A stretch of DNA of 64,000 nucleotides from DASVDE01 sp963740065 (GCA_963740065.1 CAVUCS010000001.1:186001-250000), one strand, 5' to 3'; shown: positions 30,235 through 39,546, counted from the stretch's first letter. Made by a program: numbers and translations. The notes: generated by a model from the sequence alone, not told the origin.

Positions 30235-31413
30235 ATGGACCTGACTCTTTCGCCGTCCGAGCAGGAGTTCCGCGACGAGGTTCGCACCTGGCTCGAGGAG
30301 AACCACCCGGGGCCGGAGCCCGAGGCGGGCCTCGAGGAGGTGATGGCCTTTCGGCGCGAGTGGCAGCACAAGATGCACGCTGCCGGCTGGGCCGGGATCT
30401 CATGGCCTAAGGAGTACGGCGGCCGCGGCGCGACGTTGATCGAGCAGGCGATCTTCGTGCAGGAGGCGGCGCGCCTCGAGGCGCCCAGTCCAGCCAACGT
30501 CCTCGGCTTGGCGATGGGAGGCCCAGTCGTCATCGCCCATGGCACCGACGAGCAGAAGCAGCGGCACCTGGAGCCGATCCTCACCGCCGAGGAGATTTGG
30601 TGCCAGGGGTTCTCCGAGCCGGAGTCTGGCTCGGACCTCGCCTCGCTGAAGACCCGCGCGGTCAAGGACGGCGACGAGTGGGTGGTGACCGGCCAGAAGG
30701 TCTGGACGACCTTTGCCCAGTTCTCCAAGTGGTGCATGCTCGTCGCCCGCACCGATCCCGACGCGCCCAAGCACAAGGGCCTCACTTACTTCCTGATGGA
30801 CATGGACCAGCCTGGCGTGCAGGTCCGCCCTCTGGTCCAGATCACCGGCGAGGGAGAGTTCAACGAGATCTTCCTCGAGGAGGCGCGGATCCCTGACGCC
30901 AACGTCGTCGGTGGAGTCGGTAACGGCTGGACGGTGGCGATCACGACGCTGATGAACGAGCGCGCCGGCCTCGCCTTCGGGGCGATCGCGCAGGTAGCCA
31001 ACAGCCTCAGACGGTTAAACGAGCTCGCCGCCAAGACGCGGGTGAACGGCGGTACGGCCGCCGATGATCCGGTCTACCGTCAGCGGATCGCCCAGCTCCA
31101 CATCGAGGCGGAGACGATGCGCCTGAATGCCTATCGCGGCCTTACCAAGACGATGCAGTCTGGGATTCCCGGCCCGGAGGGCTCGCTCGGCAAGTGGCAG
31201 TGGGCGGACATCAACCAGGGGATCGCTGAGCTGGCGCTCGATATCGAGGGCGCCTACGCGCCGCTCGATCATGGCGCCGATGGGGCGGTTGAGAACGGCG
31301 CCTGGCAGTACCGCTTCCTGCGCTCCCGCGCCAACTCGATCGAGGGCGGGACTACCGACATCCTGAAAAACATCATCGCCGAGCGGGTGCTCGGCCTGCC
31401 AAGGATGCGTTAG
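30235..31413 (+). CDS. acyl-CoA dehydrogenase
   Basis: FAD enzyme for the first oxidation of an acyl-CoA. 392 residues: N-terminal LTLSPSEQEFRDEVRTWLEEN, GFSEPESGSDLASLKTRAVKDGDEWVVTGQKVWTT (FAD/substrate signature), and the C-terminal end RANSIEGGTTDILKNIIAERVLGLPR. The catalytic Glu region is the IEGGT motif. TATATG (30218-30223) lies 11 bases before the ATG with no Shine-Dalgarno. It is followed after 11 bases by a second acyl-CoA dehydrogenase; such paired genes can form a heteromeric enzyme, as in steroid degraders. Confidence 0.93.
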   Translation: MDLTLSPSEQEFRDEVRTWLEENHPGPEPEAGLEEVMAFRREWQHKMHAAGWAGISWPKEYGGRGATLIEQAIFVQEAARLEAPSPANVLGLAMGGPVVIAHGTDEQKQRHLEPILTAEEIWCQGFSEPESGSDLASLKTRAVKDGDEWVVTGQKVWTTFAQFSKWCMLVARTDPDAPKHKGLTYFLMDMDQPGVQVRPLVQITGEGEFNEIFLEEARIPDANVVGGVGNGWTVAITTLMNERAGLAFGAIAQVANSLRRLNELAAKTRVNGGTAADDPVYRQRIAQLHIEAETMRLNAYRGLTKTMQSGIPGPEGSLGKWQWADINQGIAELALDIEGAYAPLDHGADGAVENGAWQYRFLRSRANSIEGGTTDILKNIIAERVLGLPRMR

Positions 31414-31424
31414 GGCACTCGCTT

Positions 31425-32549
31425 ATGTACTTCGACCTGACAGACGAGCAAGGGGCGATTCGCTCGACCGCACGCGACTTCCTTGCCGCCCGTTACAAAT
31501 CGGAGCGGATCCGCGAGCTCGCCGAGAGCGAGCATGGTTTCGAGGCTTCGGATTGGGATGAGATGGCCGAGCTGGGCTGGCCGGGCTTGGCTCTGCCGGA
31601 AGAGTGGGGAGGACAGGGATTGGGGATTGTCGAGCTGGCGGTCCTCTTCGAAGAGATGGGATACGCGCTGGCGCCCTCGCCGTTGTTCTCGTCGACCATC
31701 GCCGGCCTGGCTTTGGCGACGCGCGGCAGCGATGAGCAGAAGGATCGCTGGCTGCGCCCACTGGCCGCCGGTGAGATCCGGGGGACGCCGGCGCTGTTCG
31801 ATGTCGGCGGGTCGGCGTCGATCGGCGGATTCGAGATGGAGGCGAAGCCCGATGGCGACGGGGTGGTGTTCGACGGGGAGAAGACGCTCGTCATGGACGC
31901 CGCGGCCGCCGACTTCTTCCTCGTCGCTACCGCCGACGGGCGTCGTCACCTGGTCGAGCGAGGCGCCGAGGGCGTGACCGTCATCGCCGCGCCATCGATT
32001 GACCTCACCCGGCGCCTTTACTCGGTGCGCTTCGACGGGGTGCGAGTCGGGTCTGAGGCGACGCTGAGCGGGGGCCAAGAGGACTACTTGCCGGTGTTTT
32101 GGCGAGGCTGTGTCGCGATCGCCGCCGAGTCGACCGGGATTGCGCAGCGGACGATGGAGATGGCGGTCGAGTACGCCAAAGACCGCAAGCAGTTCGACCG
32201 CCCGATCGGCTCCTACCAGGCGGTTTCCCACCGCTGCGCGCAGATGTTGCTGGAGACCGAGAATTCCCGCTCCGCCGTCTACGGCGCCGCCTGGGCCGCC
32301 GACGCCGAGCCCGATGCACTGCCGCTGGCTGCGTCAACGGCCAAGGCTTACGCCTCAGACGCCGGCTGGCGGGTGCCGGATGCCTCGATCCAGGTGCACG
32401 GGGGCATTGGCTTTACCTGGGAGCACGACCTGCACTTCTTCCTCAAGCGCGGCGTGGCGAACGCCGCGACCTTCGGCGACGCCAAGTGGCACCGCGAGCG
32501 GGTCGCCGACCTCGTGCTCGCGGACGCCGCCGCACCGGTTCCCGCTTGA
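31425..32549 (+). CDS. acyl-CoA dehydrogenase, second subunit-like
   Basis: 374 residues with the same fold as its neighbour (FDLTDEQGAIRSTARDFLAARY, LPEEWGGQGLGIVELAVLFEEMGYA, and the C-terminal helical bundle KDRKQFDRPIGSYQAVSHRCAQM, QVHGGIGFTWEHDLHFFLKR). The middle FAD-binding segment is degenerate: the usual TEPxxGSD motif is replaced by GTPALFDVGGSAS. This is typical of the partner subunit in heteromeric FadE pairs. The stop overlaps the next start (TTGA). Confidence 0.9.
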   Translation: MYFDLTDEQGAIRSTARDFLAARYKSERIRELAESEHGFEASDWDEMAELGWPGLALPEEWGGQGLGIVELAVLFEEMGYALAPSPLFSSTIAGLALATRGSDEQKDRWLRPLAAGEIRGTPALFDVGGSASIGGFEMEAKPDGDGVVFDGEKTLVMDAAAADFFLVATADGRRHLVERGAEGVTVIAAPSIDLTRRLYSVRFDGVRVGSEATLSGGQEDYLPVFWRGCVAIAAESTGIAQRTMEMAVEYAKDRKQFDRPIGSYQAVSHRCAQMLLETENSRSAVYGAAWAADAEPDALPLAASTAKAYASDAGWRVPDASIQVHGGIGFTWEHDLHFFLKRGVANAATFGDAKWHRERVADLVLADAAAPVPA

Positions 32550-33574
32550 GCGCTCTGGACCGCATTTCCGTTGCCGCAATCGGCGTCTCGGTCGCTGACC
32601 TCGAGGCGGAGACGCAGCGCGCCGAAGCCGCCGGGGTCGAATGCGTCTGGGCGCCCGAGCTGTTTCGCTCCTCGGTCACCCAGGCCGCCTACCTTGCCGG
32701 GAAGACCAAAAAGATCGACGTCGCCACCGGAATCGCTTGGGCCTTCACCCGCAGCCCCTTCATCGTCGCGGTCAGCGCTCTGGACATCGACGAGATGTCG
32801 AATGGGCGCTTCCGGCTCGGACTCGGATCCGGGGTCAAACGCCTCAACGAGACCTGGCACAACGCCGAGTACGGCAAACCGGCGCCGCACCTTCGCGAGG
32901 CGATCGAGGCGACCCGACTGATCATGGCGCAGGCGAGCGCCGGCGAACCGATCCGCTACGAAGGCGAGTACTACGACATAGACATCAAGGGTTGGGTGCG
33001 TCCCCACCCGGCCCCGCGCGAATCGGTTCCGATTTACACCGCCGGCGTGCAGGGGGGCATGTGCCGGATGGCGGGCGACGTCGCCGATGGACTGATCGGG
33101 CACCCGATCCAAAGCTTGCGCTGGATCGACGAGGTCGTCGTCGACTCCTTCGAGGAGGGATTGCGCCGCTCGAATCGCGAGCGCGGGGATTTCGACTACC
33201 TGCCCACCGTCTGCTGCGCGATCGACGACGACGAGGAGCGCGCGATCGACATGGCCCGCCGCACGATCTCCTTCTACGCGACCGTCAAGACCTATATGCC
33301 GCTCTGGGAGCTGCACGGCTTCGCCGACAATGCGGTTGCCGCCGGCGAGGCGTTCCGCCGCGGTGACCTGGCCGCCGTCCCGGCGGCGATCAGCGATGAG
33401 ATGGTCGATACCTATTGCGCCGCCGGCCCCCTCGACAAGGTTCGCGCCAGGGTGGAGGAGACTGCCAAGCGAGCCGACGGCCTCTTCCTCACTCCGCCGA
33501 CCTATTTCATCTCGCCCGAAGAGCTCTCCGAGTACCAAAACCGGATTATCGAAAGCTTCGGCCCGGCCGCCTGA
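32546..33574 (+). CDS. LLM class F420-dependent oxidoreductase
   Basis: Luciferase-like TIM barrel that probably uses coenzyme F420. Seen: AIGVSVADLEAETQRAEAAGVECVWAPE, VATGIAWAFTRSPFIVAVSALDIDEMSNGRFRLGLGSG (family signature), YEGEYYDI and VPIYTAGVQGGM. TTG 32546 overlaps the stop of the preceding acyl-CoA dehydrogenase (TTGA), so the open frame extending upstream is not used. Its place in the operon suggests oxidation or reduction of an acyl or steroid intermediate; the substrate is unknown. Confidence 0.9.
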   Translation: MSALDRISVAAIGVSVADLEAETQRAEAAGVECVWAPELFRSSVTQAAYLAGKTKKIDVATGIAWAFTRSPFIVAVSALDIDEMSNGRFRLGLGSGVKRLNETWHNAEYGKPAPHLREAIEATRLIMAQASAGEPIRYEGEYYDIDIKGWVRPHPAPRESVPIYTAGVQGGMCRMAGDVADGLIGHPIQSLRWIDEVVVDSFEEGLRRSNRERGDFDYLPTVCCAIDDDEERAIDMARRTISFYATVKTYMPLWELHGFADNAVAAGEAFRRGDLAAVPAAISDEMVDTYCAAGPLDKVRARVEETAKRADGLFLTPPTYFISPEELSEYQNRIIESFGPAA

Positions 33575-33655
33575 TCGGTCCGAGGCGAGTTGCTTGCGCC
33601 GAGCGGTGATAGCGGCTTAGGATCGGCTGTCCGCTTTTCCTACAGGAGGTGTCTC

Positions 33656-34339
33656 ATGTCCGAAGATTCCTGGCCAAAGATCGGCGCCGCATTCGGGATT
33701 GTCGCCGCGGTGATGCTGATCCTCTCATTCGTCTTCGGCCCGAGTGAGGCGCCGCCAGGGTTTGACGACACCGCCCGCGAGGTTCAGAGTTTCATCGCGG
33801 ACAACCACGGCAATGTGCAGGCAGCGGTCGCCTTCCAGTTCGCCGCGCTCGTGTCTATCGCTTGGTTCCTGGGCAGCGTCTTCTATCGCTTGCGTGCGGC
33901 CGAGTCGGCGGCGCGGCTCTCGGTGGCGGCGATCGCCGGTGGAGTGCTGGTCGCGGCTGGAGGGATGATCGGCACTGTCGCTACGGCTGCCGCCGCCTAC
34001 CACGTCGACGCCTTGGATCCGGGCGTCATCCTCGCGCTCTGGGACGTGAGCATCTTCGCCTACTTGTTCATCTCGGTCGGCTTCGCGGTGCTCGCCGGCG
34101 CCACGGGAATTCTTGGGATTCGGGCCGGGGCGGTTCCATCCTGGCTCTGCTTCTACAGCGTTGCCATAGCCGTTTTCTCCTTTGTGGTGGGTCTCGTGGG
34201 CACGTTCAGCGAAACCGGCGCCTTCTCACCCTCCGACGGCGTGCTCGGCCTGGTCACCTTCCTCGGCTTCATCGTCTGGCTGCTGGCGATGGGGATCACC
34301 CTCGTCCGCGAGCCACGCGCTGCGCAATCAACCGCATAG
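33656..34339 (+). CDS. hypothetical integral membrane protein (DUF4386-like)
   Basis: 227 residues with six hydrophobic helices (FGIVAAVMLILSFVFG, VAFQFAALVSIAWFLGSVFY, LSVAAIAGGVLVAAGGMI, VSIFAYLFISVGFAVLAGATGIL, FYSVAIAVFSFVVGLVGTF, GLVTFLGFIVWLLAMGITL). The start is set at ATG 33656, six bases after AGGAGGT, not at the longer open frame. Pattern resembles DUF4386-type proteins. No catalytic motif is visible and the function is unknown. Confidence 0.8.
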   Translation: MSEDSWPKIGAAFGIVAAVMLILSFVFGPSEAPPGFDDTAREVQSFIADNHGNVQAAVAFQFAALVSIAWFLGSVFYRLRAAESAARLSVAAIAGGVLVAAGGMIGTVATAAAAYHVDALDPGVILALWDVSIFAYLFISVGFAVLAGATGILGIRAGAVPSWLCFYSVAIAVFSFVVGLVGTFSETGAFSPSDGVLGLVTFLGFIVWLLAMGITLVREPRAAQSTA

Positions 34340-34361
34340 GCGGGAGGCGAAAGCCTCTAAA

Positions 34362-34610
34362 TCAGTGGGCGATGCCCATGGTGCCGCGGGGGTCGCCGCT
34401 GTGCTCGGCGAGGTCTTCGAGCGCGGCGACCTGGCGTTCGCCTTCGAGGCGGGCCGGGTGGTCGGCCGGCAGTGGCTCGATTAGGCGGCGGATGCGGTTG
34501 CGGACCTGGAGGGCGAAGTGGGGGGTGGAGGCGCCGGCGAGGGCACGGATGTCCTCGGCGCTAACTTCATCTCCACTGGAGAGCAGTTGGGGGTTCTCGG
34601 TCTCGCTCAT
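34362..34610 (-). CDS. small conserved-looking hypothetical protein
   Basis: 82 residues, soluble, helical and charged (SAEDIRALAGASTPHFALQVRNRIRRLIEPLPADHP). The start overlaps the stop of the upstream cell-wall-binding-repeat gene by four bases (ATGA), which supports a real coupled gene. Family not recognised. Confidence 0.62.
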   Translation of the reverse strand: MSETENPQLLSSGDEVSAEDIRALAGASTPHFALQVRNRIRRLIEPLPADHPARLEGERQVAALEDLAEHSGDPRGTMGIAH

Positions 34611-35881
34611 GGCGTGTCTCCGATCTTGACAAGTTCCGCCAGGCTGTTGATCTCGGCCTGCTGATTCACGTCAATGGCTTCTTGGTCTCCGATCACCCAC
34701 ACGTGGTTGTAGAAGGCGCGCGTGGGGTTCGTCGTGTAGCCCGGCTTGACGTCGAGCAAGTACCCGCGCAGCGCGCTCGGCAGCGTATCGGCGCTGTCGG
34801 TGAGCAGTAGGGGACCCCAGGTTCCCGAAGCCGACAGCGGTGCGGCGGCGGCGGCGTCGAGGGGGGAGTCGGCGCGCGCGACGACGAAGCCGTGCCCGGG
34901 GTCGTTGATGTTCCAGCCGAAGTCGCCGTCGTGGAAGCGGGCGAAAGCAATCGCGTTCGCAACCGGGTCTTCGCCGGAGACGCGCCGCACCCGCCCGCCG
35001 ATCTTGGAGATCGCGCGAATCACGTCCGAGGAGATCGCCGAGGAGGGTCCAAGCACATAGATGGGGATGTCGGGGTGGCGCTTCAGCGCCGTCGCCGTCG
35101 CGGGCGGCAACTCATTCGGGTCGGTGAAGAGGACCGGGTCCCCCGACCGGGCGGCCCAGGCCGCCGCCGGCATCGCCGACCCGGGGTCCTGGGATGAGGC
35201 GACGACAAAGTGAGCGGGCGCTTTGCCGGCCAGCTTTTCGCGCAGTCTCGCGACGGTCGCCGCGCCGGCTGCCGCGGTTCCGGCTCTGATTCTGATCGTC
35301 CTTTTGGGCCCAAGGGAGTTGAGGGCCTGGGCACTTGGCTCGGGCAGCTCTCCCCCGCTGGAGAAAAGGATTGGCGCGCCAATCGGCTCGGCCATCAGCA
35401 CTGAGGCGGCAATTGCCACCTGCCAGTTCCCCTCGTCGAGGAGGGCCACCGCAGCGGGGCGCAGGCTCGGCTGGGTCGAGGGGTAGGCAGCCAGCGCGAC
35501 AGCTGCCGCATTGGCGGCCGGGTCAGCGCCCCCAACTCGCGTCGTGTTGCTGGTCGCGAACGCCGGATAGCCCAGCTCGGTCGCGGTCTGGCCGGCGGGG
35601 GTATTGGCCGCGCTTTCGTTTCCTGTCGTTGGAGCCGCCGCTCCCGACGGGATCGTGTTCTCCTTGGAGCTGCCGCCGCCCAGGACCGCGGCGACGATGA
35701 AGGCAATTGCGAGGATGACGAGCCCGGCGATCGCCTTCAGCGCCCCCGGCACCCGTTGCTTCGGTGGTGCAACGCGTTTGACGGGTATTTCCCCTCTTTT
35801 GCGTTGCACCTCTCTTCTCGGCGGCGCGGGCGGCTCCGGCGCCGGGACGTCGGCGTTGATCGGGCGGCTTCCGTGCTCCAT
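34607..35881 (-). CDS. membrane-anchored cell wall-binding repeat 2 protein
   Basis: 424 residues: a Pro/Arg/Lys-rich cytoplasmic tail, one membrane helix (ALKAIAGLVILAIAFIVAAVLGGG, about residues 47-70), then an extracellular part that matches the CWBR2 pattern (AVALLDEGNWQVAIAASVLMAEPIGAPILFSSGGELPEPSAQALNSLG and SGDPVLFTDPNELPPATATALKRHPDIPIYVLGPSSAIS). These repeats are thought to bind anionic wall polymers. The N-terminal coding region includes a hairpin (35766-35810). Coupled to the 82-residue gene downstream. Confidence 0.83.
   Translation of the reverse strand: MEHGSRPINADVPAPEPPAPPRREVQRKRGEIPVKRVAPPKQRVPGALKAIAGLVILAIAFIVAAVLGGGSSKENTIPSGAAAPTTGNESAANTPAGQTATELGYPAFATSNTTRVGGADPAANAAAVALAAYPSTQPSLRPAAVALLDEGNWQVAIAASVLMAEPIGAPILFSSGGELPEPSAQALNSLGPKRTIRIRAGTAAAGAATVARLREKLAGKAPAHFVVASSQDPGSAMPAAAWAARSGDPVLFTDPNELPPATATALKRHPDIPIYVLGPSSAISSDVIRAISKIGGRVRRVSGEDPVANAIAFARFHDGDFGWNINDPGHGFVVARADSPLDAAAAAPLSASGTWGPLLLTDSADTLPSALRGYLLDVKPGYTTNPTRAFYNHVWVIGDQEAIDVNQQAEINSLAELVKIGDTP
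35766..35810. repeat. hairpin with GGTGCAACGC arms inside a coding region
   Basis: Arms 35766-35775 and 35801-35810 are exactly complementary. The same ten bases end the hairpin at 24008-24052, with the same overall span of 45 bases. Here it encodes part of the basic N-terminal tail of the CWBR2 protein. Confidence 0.6.
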
Positions 35882-35904
35882 GGGTCAAAGCTAGACGTTT
35901 CTCG

Positions 35905-35951
35905 TTCCGCTGCGACTTATCCCTGACATACCGGGATAAGTCGCAGCGGAA
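35905..35951. repeat. perfect 19-bp inverted repeat
   Basis: Arms 35905-35923 and 35933-35951 are exactly complementary with a nine-base loop. It lies between the divergent CWBR2 and acyl-CoA dehydrogenase genes. It shares TTCCGCT and GGGATAAG segments with the hairpin at 44741-44787. Confidence 0.85.
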
Positions 35952-35957
35952 AGGAGA

Positions 35958-36015
35958 GTTGACTGGCTGGTCAGCTAAGCTGTTTGAGACTGGTTGACTG
36001 ACCAGTCAATCAGTC
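35958..36015. promoter_or_regulatory. tandem TetR-type operators before acyl-CoA dehydrogenase
   Basis: Two sites: GTTGACTGGCTGGTCAGCT at 35958-35976 and GGTTGACTGACCAGTCAATC starting at 35992. The second has inverted halves TTGACTG and CAGTCAA around AC, and matches the operator at 28368-28390 at all but four of 23 positions. The repressor gene is not in this window. Confidence 0.65.
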
Positions 36016-36037
36016 GTCATAACTTTCGGAGGAACGC

Positions 36038-37303
36038 ATGGATTTCGCTCTCAACGAGGAGCAGCTCGAGTTCAGAGAGAAGTGCCGCACTTTTGCCCGT
36101 GAGGTGATTCGGCCGGCCGCGCGCAAACACGACCAGGAGGAGAGCATTCCCTGGGAAGTGATCAAAGAGGCGCGGGCGCAAGGCTTTGGCGGCCTCGAGG
36201 GGATCCAGCGCTCCGCCGGTGATTCGGAGGGGCAGATGCAGGTGATCTCCGCCGAAGAGTTCCACTGGGGCTGCGCCGGGATCGCGTTGGCGGTCTCTGG
36301 CTCCGGCCTCGCCGCCGCCGGCATCGCCTCCTCCGGCACCCCCGAGCAGATCGGGCAGTGGGTCCCCGAGTGCTTCGGCGCCGGCGACGAGATCAAACTC
36401 GGCGCCTACGCCGTCACCGAGCCGCAGGCCGGCTCCGACGTGAAGAGCCTCAAGACCACCGCCAGACGGGATGGCGATGAGTGGGTCTTGAACGGGACCA
36501 AGGTTTTCATCACAAATGGCGGCATCGCCGACGTCCACGTGGTCGTGGCCACCGTCGATCCCGAGCTGGGAACTCGCGGCCAGGCTTCCTTCGTCGTCGG
36601 CAAAGACACCCCAGGCCTCAGCCAGGGCAACAAGGAGACCAAGCTCGGCATCCGTGCTTCCCACACTGCCGAGGTGATCCTCGACGACTGCCGCATTCCG
36701 GTCGAGAACCTGCTCGGCGGCGAGGAGAAGCTGCAGAAGAAGCTGGAGCGCGGGCGCTCCGGCCAGAGATCGCGTTCGGCCGATGCGCTCGCCACTTTCG
36801 AGATGACCCGGCCGCTGGTCGGTGCCTCGGCGCTCGGCATCGCCCAGGCCGCTTACGAGTGGACCCTCGAGTACCTCGAGGGCCAGAGCGAGGGCGGCAA
36901 GCCGGTACTCGGCCTGCAGCGCGTTCAGCAGACGCTCGCCGACGTGGCGACCGAGATTGAGGCTTCCCGCCTGTTGGTCCAGCGCGCCGCTTGGATGGGC
37001 CGCAACGGCCTCCCGATGACCGGCGGCCAGGGCTCGATGTCGAAGCTGAAGGCCGGCGATGTGACGATGTGGGCGACGACGACGCTGATGGACCTGGTTG
37101 GCCCCGATGCCTGGAACACCGAGTACCCGCTGGAAAAGTTCTTCCGCGACGCGAAGATCTACCAGCTGTTCGAGGGCACGGCCGAGATCCAGCGCATGGT
37201 CATCTCCCGCATGCAGGCCCGCGAATACGCCGAGCGCCTCGGCTACGCGGCCGAGGTCGCGGCGGCTGCGATGGCGCCGAAGGCGGAGCCGGTAGCCGCA
37301 TAA
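36038..37303 (+). CDS. acyl-CoA dehydrogenase
   Basis: 421 residues: FALNEEQLEFREKCRTFAREVIRPAARKHD at the N-terminus, AYAVTEPQAGSDVKSLKTTARRDGDEWVLNGTKVFITNGGIADV (FAD and substrate motif), KLGIRASHTAEVILDDCRIP, and C-terminal YQLFEGTAEIQRMVISR with the catalytic-Glu region. ATG preceded by TTTCGGAGGAA (good Shine-Dalgarno). The tandem TetR-type operators are just upstream, so induction by an acyl-CoA-type ligand is likely. The TAA stop is part of the -10-like box of the next gene. Confidence 0.94.
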   Translation: MDFALNEEQLEFREKCRTFAREVIRPAARKHDQEESIPWEVIKEARAQGFGGLEGIQRSAGDSEGQMQVISAEEFHWGCAGIALAVSGSGLAAAGIASSGTPEQIGQWVPECFGAGDEIKLGAYAVTEPQAGSDVKSLKTTARRDGDEWVLNGTKVFITNGGIADVHVVVATVDPELGTRGQASFVVGKDTPGLSQGNKETKLGIRASHTAEVILDDCRIPVENLLGGEEKLQKKLERGRSGQRSRSADALATFEMTRPLVGASALGIAQAAYEWTLEYLEGQSEGGKPVLGLQRVQQTLADVATEIEASRLLVQRAAWMGRNGLPMTGGQGSMSKLKAGDVTMWATTTLMDLVGPDAWNTEYPLEKFFRDAKIYQLFEGTAEIQRMVISRMQAREYAERLGYAAEVAAAAMAPKAEPVAA

Positions 37304-37312
37304 GCTCCGGCC

Positions 37313-38236
37313 GTGCACTCGCACGGCCACTCACATAGCCATAGCCTCGACGCGCGGCGCGCCGACAGCCGCCGGCGGATGCTGGTCGCGCTGGCGATCA
37401 ACCTGGCGATGCTCGCCGTGGGGGTCGTCGGTGGGATCCTCACCGGCTCTCTGGCAGTGCTGGCGGACGCCGGTCATGTGCTCTCGGACGTGGGCTCAAT
37501 CGTTCTCGCGCTCCTTGCCGCCGGCCTCGCCTCCCGCCCCGCCGGTGGGCGGCGCACCTTCGGCTACCAGCGCTCCGAGGTGTTGGCTGCGCTGGTGAAT
37601 GGCCTGCTGCTGGTCGCGGTGGCGGTCGGGATCACAATCGCCGCGATCGGGCGCTTCGGCGACCCGCCGGAGATCGACGGCGCCGGCGTGCTCGCGATCG
37701 GCCTGTTCGGCCTGGCCGGCAACGTCGCGGCCACAGTGGTGCTGGCTCGCGGGCAGCGGGAGGACATCAATTTGGAGGGGGTCCTGCGCCACAGCGTCGC
37801 CGATGCGCTCGGCTCCCTCGGCGTCATCGTCGCCGGCGCGGTGGTCTTGGCGGGCGGCCCGGAGGTCGTCGACCCGATCGTCGGCCTGTTGATCGCGGCC
37901 CTCGTCCTCGCTTCCTCGTGGCGGCTGATCGCCGAGCCGGTTGACGTGCTGATGGAAGCGGCGCCCTCCGGCATGGACGTCGATGAGATGGGGGCGGCGA
38001 TCTGCTCGGAGGAGGGAGTGCGCTCGGTCCATGAGTTGCACGTCTGGACGGTGACCGCCGGGTTCGGGGCGCTGGCGGCTCACGTAGTCGTCGCCGCCGA
38101 CTCCGACCGCGACCTGATCCGTCGCCGACTTGAGGTGCTCCTCCATGAACGCTTTGGCCTCGACCACACCACCCTGCAGATGGAGGAAGAGGCCGAGGAA
38201 GCCCTCTTGCAGGTCGAGGAGAGTCCCCAAAGCTAG
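37313..38236 (+). CDS. cation diffusion facilitator family transporter
   Basis: Exports Zn2+ or similar divalent cations in exchange for protons. His-rich N-terminus (VHSHGHSHSHS), six helices with HxxxD metal-site motifs ADAGHVLSDVGS (helix 2) and RHSVADALGSLGV (helix 5), and a cytoplasmic C-terminal domain (VRSVHELHVWTVTAGFGALAAHVVV). 307 residues is typical. GTG start six bases after TAAGCT (37301-37306), so probably leaderless. Confidence 0.94.
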   Translation: MHSHGHSHSHSLDARRADSRRRMLVALAINLAMLAVGVVGGILTGSLAVLADAGHVLSDVGSIVLALLAAGLASRPAGGRRTFGYQRSEVLAALVNGLLLVAVAVGITIAAIGRFGDPPEIDGAGVLAIGLFGLAGNVAATVVLARGQREDINLEGVLRHSVADALGSLGVIVAGAVVLAGGPEVVDPIVGLLIAALVLASSWRLIAEPVDVLMEAAPSGMDVDEMGAAICSEEGVRSVHELHVWTVTAGFGALAAHVVVAADSDRDLIRRRLEVLLHERFGLDHTTLQMEEEAEEALLQVEESPQS

Positions 38237-38284
38237 GGAGTCCTTTCGAAGCCCCCCGCACACGCGGAGTTTCGAAAGGATTCC
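38237..38284. repeat. 14-bp inverted repeat directly after CDF gene
   Basis: Arms 38237-38250 and 38271-38284 are complementary with one mismatch. The 20-base loop holds a small CCGC/GCGG stem. It begins at the base after the stop codon. No T-run follows. Confidence 0.6.
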
Positions 38285-38355
38285 TGATCGCAAGCCGGGT
38301 TGCAGGACCCATGCTCCTGCCTGAGGGGATTTCGGCCTTAGCTAGCCTCAAGCCA

Positions 38356-39546
38356 ATGCGTAAGACTCGCCTTGCCTTCGCGGCGCCTCTTGCCGCCGCG
38401 GCGGTACTCGTTGCGCTGCCGGCGCTCAGCTCGACAGCGTCCGCTGAGGATCTCTACTCCAAGCTCGACGCCAAGCAGGCCAAGCTGGACAAGATCCACG
38501 AGCGCCAGGGCGTCCTGACTTCGACGATTACCTCCTATCGCAACCGGATCGAGCGCCTCACCTCCGAAGTCGCCGCTCTCCGCACCCAGGAGGCGGCGGT
38601 AAGAGTCCGGCTCGATGCCAAGCAGGCGGAGTTGGATCGCGCAGTCGCCGAGCTGGATGTGGGCAAGAGACACCTCGCCGTGATGCGGGCGCGGCTGAAA
38701 CGAGCACTGGTGGCGTTGCGCGCCCGTTTGGTGGCGATCTATGAGGCCGGCAGCCCCGATGTTCTCAGCGTCATCCTCGGTTCCGGCGGCTATGAGGATT
38801 TGGTCAACCGCACCGAGTACCTGAATCGGATCCAGGGCATGGACGAAGCGATCGTCGGCCGGGTGCGAACCCTTCGCGACCAGGTGAAGCGCACCGTCGC
38901 TCGCCTGCGCGGCGCGAAGAAGCGGATCGAGGCTGCCCGCGATGCAATCGCGGCCCAGGAGCAGGCTCTGGCGAGCGCCCGTCAAGCCGTGCAGGGAAGG
39001 CAGTCTTCGCTGGTCGCCGTGCGCCGCGAGCGCGAGGCGGCGCTGGCCAAGATCGACACTCACGCCGAACGAGTCGAGGGCGCGATGGCGGAGATCCAGG
39101 CGAAGATCGCCGCCCAGCTTCAGTCCACGTCCTCGGCGCCGCTTCCGGCGGGGCCGCTGACCTCACCCAGCGCCGCCGGCCTGGTCTGGCCGGTCAGCGG
39201 CCCGGTGGTCTCCGGATTTGGCTACCGCTGGGGGCGGATGCATGAGGGGATCGACATCGCGGTGCCGGCTGGGACGCCGATTCGCGCCGCGGCTTCGGGC
39301 AGTGTTGTCTTGCTGCAATCCGAGGCGAGCAGCGGCGGCTACGGAAACTTCACCTGTCTCGACCACGGCGGCGGGCTGCAGACCTGTTACGCCCACCAGT
39401 CCTCGTTCGCGGTCAGCTCCGGCCAGAGCGTCTCGCAAGGGGACATCATCGGCTACGTCGGCTGCACCGGCCACTGTTACGGCGACCATCTCCACTTTGA
39501 AGTCCGCATCAACGGCGCCCCCACGGACCCGCTCGGCTACCTCTAG
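38356..39546 (+). CDS. secreted M23 family metalloendopeptidase with coiled-coil domain
   Basis: Peptidoglycan hydrolase or hydrolase activator of the EnvC/NlpD kind. Signal peptide LAFAAPLAAAAVLVALPALSSTASA, then about 230 residues of coiled coil (LYSKLDAKQAKLDKIHERQ onward), then an M23 domain with MHEGIDIAVPAGTPI and GDHLHFEVRING, which supply the zinc ligands H, D and HxH. ATG 38356 is chosen over the longer frame because the signal peptide starts there and TAGCCT lies seven bases upstream. Acts at the cell wall, likely during division. Confidence 0.93.
   Translation: MRKTRLAFAAPLAAAAVLVALPALSSTASAEDLYSKLDAKQAKLDKIHERQGVLTSTITSYRNRIERLTSEVAALRTQEAAVRVRLDAKQAELDRAVAELDVGKRHLAVMRARLKRALVALRARLVAIYEAGSPDVLSVILGSGGYEDLVNRTEYLNRIQGMDEAIVGRVRTLRDQVKRTVARLRGAKKRIEAARDAIAAQEQALASARQAVQGRQSSLVAVRREREAALAKIDTHAERVEGAMAEIQAKIAAQLQSTSSAPLPAGPLTSPSAAGLVWPVSGPVVSGFGYRWGRMHEGIDIAVPAGTPIRAAASGSVVLLQSEASSGGYGNFTCLDHGGGLQTCYAHQSSFAVSSGQSVSQGDIIGYVGCTGHCYGDHLHFEVRINGAPTDPLGYL

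Noticed and set aside
32099..33574. 491-residue frame for the LLM oxidoreductase
   Set aside because: The upstream part overlaps the acyl-CoA dehydrogenase in another frame; TTG 32546 at the stop overlap is the better start.
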